DNA from: an uncultured Bacteroidota bacterium
GTDB lineage: Bacteria > Bacteroidota > Bacteroidia > 2-12-FULL-35-15
Length of the DNA: 11,412 nt
Assembly (NCBI GenBank): GCA_903881065.1
Contig: CAIRRW010000423.1
Span: forward strand, 1-11,412
Reading direction: 5' to 3'
Positions 7,050-11,412 of this stretch are shown here, piece by piece; the first letter of the stretch is position 1; each line of letters starts with the position of its first letter. Below the pieces are notes generated by a model, which saw nothing but the letters and a program-made list of their open reading frames with translations, made no database searches and was not told the DNA's origin. The position numbers and the translations under genes were made by a program.

Positions 7050-7081
7050 AAAAAAGTCCCGAATCTCTTCGGGACTTTTTT
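7050..7081 (-). terminator. Rho-independent terminator of the YfhO-family gene
   Basis: A perfect 14-bp inverted repeat (AAAAAAGTCCCGAA / TTCGGGACTTTTTT) with a 4-base loop, starting 20 bases after the stop of the YfhO-family gene. On the reverse strand the GC-rich GTCCCGAA stem is followed by six T. Because both arms carry A or T runs it could work in either direction, but no forward gene ends nearby. Confidence 0.92.
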
Positions 7082-7101
7082 ATTATTTAAAACCTACCGT
7101 C

Positions 7102-9624
7102 TTATTCTTCCTTCTTTTTGAAAGCAAGAAACAATGCACCGCCAATAAAACTAAACAACAGCAGCGAAGAAGCCAGTGATATTTTTTCGGCAGTGTAATA
7201 ACGAGTAGGCTCAAACTTAAACTCTATGGTATGTTTCCCTGCCGGAACACGCATTGCACGCAGCACCCAGTCGGCACAGAAATGAGGTTTCAACTGCCCG
7301 TCAACATAAGCATTCCAGCCATCCTTATAATATATTTCGGAGAATACAGCCAGTTGTTCGGTAGCAGCATTTGATTCGTACGAAAGCACATTAGTTTTGT
7401 ATTCGGTAAGTTTTATAGTTGCCGTTGGGTCAGCTTTCGAAATAAATCCTTCTGTTTCTGATTTATAACGGTCGTCAACCACAGCAGTTGTTGCAGTGTT
7501 TATTTCGCCAACACTCTTTAATTCTTCATCAGCATTTTTAGCAGGTTTTATTTCATTCACAAACCATGCATTGCCCAGCGCAAAATTGTTTTTCAATGGA
7601 GGTGCTTCAGTATTATAAATAATATAACGTGTATTAAGCATGTTCAACACTCCTTGGCGTGCCATTGCAGCTTTCACCGAAGAGTCGGTAGGATTAGCTT
7701 TAAGAGTAGAAATAATATCCTGAATACTATTTTGAATGTGTGCATCAATCAATTCCTGATACCTGCGTAACTTGGCTGCATGGTACCCTCCTATTGACTT
7801 ATGATGGTAGGAAGTACTTGCATCGTTAAACGTATTTACGGCAATATTCAGCACTCTGTAATCAGGGTCTTTATCTTCAAGCACCACCAAATCAGCCTTG
7901 GTAGAAGCAAACGGGTTGGTGGCTTCCTGCTTCGACGTAAAGTTTTTTTCATTCAGATAGCGTTTGTCAACCATCGCAAGGTCGAACAGGATAAGCACAG
8001 CAAGCACAGGTATTAAAACACCTTTGTTGACCGTAGATTTTACATACAGCCAGATTGCGCCAGCAGACAAGGTGATGAAGAAGAAACTGCGAATGGCATC
8101 GCCTTTGAATAACGACTTACGCGCTATCTCTATATTATCCAAATAACGCTGTGCCAATTCGGCTCCATTGCTTTTTGCTATCTGGTCATATATTTTATTG
8201 TATTCGCCGGCAGCAAAGAAGGTTGTTAAGCCTGGCATTAAGTAAAATAATAAAGATAAGCCACCAGTTAATCCAAATGAAATAAAGAAGGCATTTTGCA
8301 CAGTGATTTCTTTATTAATGAACTTCAATTTAATTTTATGTTTAAATAAATCTGTTGCTTTTATTAATTTGTCCAAAGCAAGCACCGCAAGTATCGGCAT
8401 AGCTACTTCCGCCAAAAGAAGTATCATTGATACAGCCCTGAACTTGTTGTAGCCCGGAAAATAATCAAGGAATAAATCGGTAAGCCACATCATATTTTTT
8501 CCCCATGATAATAGTATGGAACAAATGCTGATGGTTAACAAAGCCCATTTCATACGTCCGGGAACGATGAACAGACCGAAGACAAACAAAAAGACAATGA
8601 TTGCTCCGGAATAAGGAGAAGTGGTAAATGGCTGGTCGCCCCAGTATTGTGGGTTTTCAGCAATATTCTCACGCATTTGTGAATCCACATCTTTTAATGC
8701 TGATTTATTTTCTCCTATTTTCATGGAAGAAGAACTGCCTTTAAAGCCTGGAATCATCAATGTCATTGTTTCGGAAGTACCCATACTCCATTGCGTTGCA
8801 TAGTCTTTATCCAATCCCGAAGTCTGATTCTTTTTATCCGATGTCAATTCCGATGGTCCGCGTATCGTTGACTTAGCATATTCATAAGTATTCCAAAGAT
8901 TGGTAATATTGGTACCAACTGCCAGAACAGCAACCACAATAAAGATAGCCAAACTCTTAAATATATGACCGTATTCCTTTGCTTTGATACGTGCCACCCA
9001 TTCGTAAATAACATAAATCATCAGAAACAAAATAAGATAATATGCCACCTGCGGATGGTTACACAGCAATTCTAAAGCCATAAACAATCCTAAAACACCT
9101 GCTCCTAGTAAATATTTGCCTCGGCATACCAATATAACACCTGCAAATACAGGTGCCATATATGCTATAGCCAATGCCTGTGTATTATGTCCGGCATCAA
9201 TTATAAGGAAGAAAAACGCCGAGAACCCAAAGCCAATGGCTCCTACAATGCTAAGCCACCTATCAACTTTAAGTACCAACAACAAAATAAAGAATCCTAA
9301 CATATAGGAAAACACCATGTTTGCAGGAGTAGGGAACCCAAGCATAAAGGCATTCCGCACAGGAGTAACTAGGTTGGATGGGTATCTGATAGCAATTTGA
9401 TATGCCGGCATACCACCAAACATAGAGTTGGTCCACAAAGGCTCGGAATGGTATTTCTCACGGAAATCCATAATCTCCTTCGACATGCCTTTGTTTTGCA
9501 TCATATCGCTTTGCTCAATTACTTTGCCTTTTAATAAAGGAGTAAAGTATCCAAACGTTAACACGATAAAAATTAGTATTGCAGCCACTATCGGCACTAT
9601 AGCTTTCAAATTAATATTTTTCAT
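7102..9624 (-). CDS. YfhO-family integral membrane protein
   Basis: A large polytopic membrane protein of the bacterial YfhO family, which has a GT-C glycosyltransferase-like architecture. Some Firmicute members transfer sugars to cell-envelope polymers; the substrate in Bacteroidetes is not known to me. Counting from the ATG at 9624 it has 840 residues. A first membrane segment at about 9-30 is followed by an outer loop with EQSD (37-40), where GT-C enzymes carry an acidic residue. Then come NSMFGGMPAYQ (66-76), GHNTQALAIAYMAP (145-158), ELLCNHPQVAYYL (185-197), and many further membrane helices. A later NKFRAVSMILLL segment precedes a soluble C-terminal region with SIGGYHAAKLRRYQELID, and a last helix lies near the C-terminus before KKKEE. 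A TTG nine bases upstream (9633) would add MSK, but the ATG is preferred. It has its own promoter and terminator, so is probably monocistronic. Confidence 0.9.
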   Translation of the reverse strand: MKNINLKAIVPIVAAILIFIVLTFGYFTPLLKGKVIEQSDMMQNKGMSKEIMDFREKYHSEPLWTNSMFGGMPAYQIAIRYPSNLVTPVRNAFMLGFPTPANMVFSYMLGFFILLLVLKVDRWLSIVGAIGFGFSAFFFLIIDAGHNTQALAIAYMAPVFAGVILVCRGKYLLGAGVLGLFMALELLCNHPQVAYYLILFLMIYVIYEWVARIKAKEYGHIFKSLAIFIVVAVLAVGTNITNLWNTYEYAKSTIRGPSELTSDKKNQTSGLDKDYATQWSMGTSETMTLMIPGFKGSSSSMKIGENKSALKDVDSQMRENIAENPQYWGDQPFTTSPYSGAIIVFLFVFGLFIVPGRMKWALLTISICSILLSWGKNMMWLTDLFLDYFPGYNKFRAVSMILLLAEVAMPILAVLALDKLIKATDLFKHKIKLKFINKEITVQNAFFISFGLTGGLSLLFYLMPGLTTFFAAGEYNKIYDQIAKSNGAELAQRYLDNIEIARKSLFKGDAIRSFFFITLSAGAIWLYVKSTVNKGVLIPVLAVLILFDLAMVDKRYLNEKNFTSKQEATNPFASTKADLVVLEDKDPDYRVLNIAVNTFNDASTSYHHKSIGGYHAAKLRRYQELIDAHIQNSIQDIISTLKANPTDSSVKAAMARQGVLNMLNTRYIIYNTEAPPLKNNFALGNAWFVNEIKPAKNADEELKSVGEINTATTAVVDDRYKSETEGFISKADPTATIKLTEYKTNVLSYESNAATEQLAVFSEIYYKDGWNAYVDGQLKPHFCADWVLRAMRVPAGKHTIEFKFEPTRYYTAEKISLASSLLLFSFIGGALFLAFKKKEE

Positions 9625-9646
9625 CTTTGACAATTATTTTAAGTGG

Positions 9647-9678
9647 CAAATATAATGTATTAAACAGATGGTTTGAAA
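9647..9678 (-). promoter_or_regulatory. Bacteroidetes-type promoter for the YfhO-family gene
   Basis: Read on the reverse strand, 9654-9647 is TATATTTG, a perfect match to the Bacteroidetes -7 consensus TAnnTTTG. A TTTC at 9678-9675 lies 20 bases upstream, one base off the -33 TTTG. Transcription would start near 9640, leaving a leader of about 16 bases before the ATG at 9624. The short leader fits the ATG better than the TTG at 9633. The -33 match is imperfect. Confidence 0.5.
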
Positions 9679-9861
9679 AATGTATCTTTATAAAGTTCAA
9701 AATTGGCATGTTGGAGACAGAGTACAGGCAATAATAAAAATGAATTTGCGTTGATGGATAATAATCTAGAATGACTTATTTATAGCCAATCGAATAAATT
9801 AAAAGACGCACTGTATCTTTTTAAAACAATATCGTTATAACAATAAATGAAGTAATAATAA

Positions 9862-10428
9862 ATGCAGGAAACTTCGAAATATCATTTTACAGAAGCTGAT
9901 TTAGCCAATGAACAAGGCAAGATAGAAGCAGCTAAAAAGAATCCTGCACAGTTTGCTGTTTTATATGATACGTATTACGAACCGATATTTCGCTTTGTAT
10001 ATCAGCGGCTCGATGATAAAGAACAGGCTTTTGATACTACACAACAAGTATTTATGAAAGCTTTGGATAAGCTAGGAAAGTATGAATACAGAGGTGTTCC
10101 ATTTTCTTCATGGCTTTTCCGAATTGCATTAAACGAAATTACCAATTTGTATCGCCTTGCAACAGTTCAACGGACTGTGAATATTGATTCGGTGAGTATT
10201 TACCATATTATTGAAGAAATAGAAGAAACAAAAATTGATAAGTACCATGATAAGATTGTGGAAATGATTGCAGAACATCTGGATGAAGTAGAATTGCAAT
10301 TAATAGAGATGCGCTTTTTTGAGAAACGTTCGTTTAAGCAAATAGGCGATATACTTGACATAACAGAGAATAATGCGAAAGTAAAAACATACAGAATACT
10401 TGATAAATTGAGAAAAGTGATACATTAG
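9862..10428 (+). CDS. ECF-type RNA polymerase sigma factor (sigma-70 family)
   Basis: Alternative sigma factor directing RNA polymerase to a specific gene set. The 188 residues contain sigma region 2 at about 30-97 (FAVLYDTYYEPIFRFVYQRL, with DTTQQVFMKAL in 2.2 and YRGVPFSSWLFRIALNEI in 2.3-2.4). An acidic linker (EEIEETKID) follows. Region 4 at about 134-186 has ELQLIEMRFFEKRSFKQIG and a DITENNAKVKTYRILDKLRK recognition-helix segment. Regions 1 and 3 are absent, as in extracytoplasmic-function sigma factors. It is divergent from the YfhO-family gene (no clear forward promoter found) and 90 bases upstream of a single-pass membrane protein gene in the same direction, a layout often used for a sigma factor and its membrane partner. 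The ECF subgroup and target promoters cannot be assigned from sequence. Confidence 0.93.
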   Translation: MQETSKYHFTEADLANEQGKIEAAKKNPAQFAVLYDTYYEPIFRFVYQRLDDKEQAFDTTQQVFMKALDKLGKYEYRGVPFSSWLFRIALNEITNLYRLATVQRTVNIDSVSIYHIIEEIEETKIDKYHDKIVEMIAEHLDEVELQLIEMRFFEKRSFKQIGDILDITENNAKVKTYRILDKLRKVIH

Positions 10429-10457
10429 TTTGATAAGTAAAAGTTAATGAGTTTTTA

Positions 10458-10476
10458 GTTTAAGGGGTGGTTAAAC
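10458..10476. repeat. Small inverted repeat between sigma factor and partner gene
   Basis: GTTTAA (10458-10463) and TTAAAC (10471-10476) flank a G-rich loop, GGGGTGG. The 6-bp AT-rich stem is weak and has no T tract, so it is not a convincing terminator; it might be a protein-binding site. Confidence 0.25.
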
Positions 10477-10518
10477 AATAAAACAAAAACAATATGATAA
10501 AACATTTATACAGAAATA

Positions 10519-11412
10519 ATGAAACGAAAAGTGAATGTCAACCGTCCTGAAATCAGTTCGGAAGAAATAGTAAAGAGAAAAGATTTTAATTCGGTTCTAA
10601 AACATAACGCATTAGCAAGTAAACCTTTCTTTAAGAATCCTTGGTTTCTATCAGGAATAGTAGTAGTGGCAGCCGTTGTGTCATCGGTGATACTGCTCAA
10701 CAATAAGCACCCAACAACTAATACCCAACAACCAACAACTAATAATGACAGCATTGCCTTCGCTGCATTCTACAAAAAGGAAGAAGCGAAACCTTGCATT
10801 TCTCCTCCATTAAAAAATATAAATATAGAATATACTACTTACAAAGTTATTGCTGAGAATGGTGCCACACTTGATTTTAAAACCGGCTCAAAATTAATTG
10901 TCCCTAAAAATGCTTTTGCAGATGAAAACGGAAAACTTTTGAAAGGAGAAATAGAGTTGCGTTACCGCGAGTTCCATGATGCCGTAGATTTTTTTGTTTC
11001 CGGAATACCAATGACCTATGATAGTGCAGGAGTAAAATATCAGTTTGAATCGGCTGGGATGATGGAAATGCTTGCGTATCAAAATGGCAAAAAGATAAAT
11101 ATGGCGCAAGGCAAATCCATCAATATAGAAATGGCTTCGAACTACAAAGGCAATGAATACAATTTATATAAGCTGGATACTTTGCATAATAATTGGTCGT
11201 GCTTAGGCAAGGACAAAGTGGTGAGTGAATCGAAATCATTAACAAGAGCGGACTCTGTTAAACACCCATCATTAAAACAAACTCCAGAATATAAAACAAT
11301 AGAAACTAAAAAAGAAGTAGTCAAAAAAGAAAAAGAAACGTCGATTGCTGCTTTACCAAAACCTTCTGTAGAACCAAGAAAACCTGTGCAGGTAAATAAA
11401 GCGAAACACACA
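10519..11412 (+). CDS. Single-pass membrane protein with periplasmic beta domain, next to ECF sigma factor (partial)
   Basis: 298 codons read from the ATG at 10519 to the right edge without a stop. A short basic cytoplasmic part (1-40) has sequence MKRKVNVNRPEIS and could meet the sigma factor. One membrane segment lies at about 43-60 (FLSGIVVVAAVVSSVILL), then a Thr/Asn/Gln linker (64-76) made by a duplicated DNA word. The outside part has a compact domain at about 106-205: KVIAENGATLDF, GSKLIVPKNAFADENGK, RYREFHDAVDFFVSGIPM (149-166 or so) and YDSAGVKYQFESAGMMEM, a pattern I recognise as recurrent in Bacteroidetes surface or periplasmic proteins. A Lys/Glu/Pro-rich, probably disordered region begins near 240 and continues past the edge. 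It lacks an obvious zinc-type or FecR-type anti-sigma signature. A regulator or sensor partner of the sigma factor is an inference from position only. The C-terminus, which may hold a further domain, is outside the window. Confidence 0.8.
   Translation, partial: MKRKVNVNRPEISSEEIVKRKDFNSVLKHNALASKPFFKNPWFLSGIVVVAAVVSSVILLNNKHPTTNTQQPTTNNDSIAFAAFYKKEEAKPCISPPLKNINIEYTTYKVIAENGATLDFKTGSKLIVPKNAFADENGKLLKGEIELRYREFHDAVDFFVSGIPMTYDSAGVKYQFESAGMMEMLAYQNGKKINMAQGKSINIEMASNYKGNEYNLYKLDTLHNNWSCLGKDKVVSESKSLTRADSVKHPSLKQTPEYKTIETKKEVVKKEKETSIAALPKPSVEPRKPVQVNKAKHT
10711..10744 (+). repeat. In-frame 21-base duplication in the linker of the membrane protein
   Basis: The 13-base word CCAACAACTAATA occurs at 10711-10723 and 10732-10744, exactly 21 bases apart, with a partial CCCAACA between. 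It encodes the low-complexity PTTNTQQPTTNN linker right after the membrane segment. The period is a multiple of three, so copy changes would keep the frame. Confidence 0.7.

Noticed and set aside
10494..10550. 18-codon frame (MIKHLYRNNE...) overlapping the start of the membrane protein, possible leader peptide
   Set aside because: Too short to judge, no Shine-Dalgarno site, and no attenuator-like structure beyond a weak AT hairpin.
10506..10754. Reverse 82-codon frame with a hydrophobic VVGCWVLVVGC start
   Set aside because: It is the antisense of the membrane protein gene; the hydrophobic look comes from the CAACAA-rich repeat.

Overview
The window looks like chromosome from an AT-rich member of the Bacteroidota (Bacteroidetes). 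The evidence is the reverse-strand run parA - parB - DUF5683-type membrane protein - dapB - lepB, a Bacteroidetes-style YfhO membrane protein, one perfect TAnnTTTG -7 promoter element, and an ECF sigma factor followed by a single-pass membrane protein with a Bacteroidetes-type beta domain. TGA and TAA/TAG act as normal stops and Trp is TGG, so the standard code applies.

Region 1 (1-3890, reverse strand) is a housekeeping cluster transcribed right to left. ParA and ParB are for chromosome segregation. A small exported DUF5683-like membrane protein overlaps the parB 3' end by 8 bases. DapB (lysine/diaminopimelate synthesis) follows, then signal peptidase I, which runs off the left edge. Gaps are short (43-64 bases), so this is probably one transcription unit.

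Region 2 (3891-5523) holds a forward NAD(P)H-dependent FMN reductase-like flavoprotein. It ends 5 bases from the end of a reverse-strand gene for a 298-residue protein I do not recognise.

Region 3 (5524-7101) is about 1.6 kb of gene-poor DNA and the most unusual part. It contains a GC-rich double hairpin resembling a REP element. Next to it is a short exported protein gene that reads in one frame from 6460 to 5978 except for a single TGA at 6170-6172. It also contains four copies of a palindromic unit at an exact 21-bp period, and a strong terminator shared with the next gene.

Region 4 (7102-11412) has a large reverse-strand YfhO-family membrane protein (probable glycosyltransferase-like fold) with its own promoter. 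Divergent from it is an ECF sigma factor, then a membrane-anchored protein cut by the right edge that may work with the sigma factor.

I see no CRISPR array, tRNA, rRNA, transposase, toxin-antitoxin pair or defence system. Nothing here is convincingly a new multi-gene system; the best leads are the 21-bp palindrome array, the TGA-interrupted gene and the sigma-factor partner.
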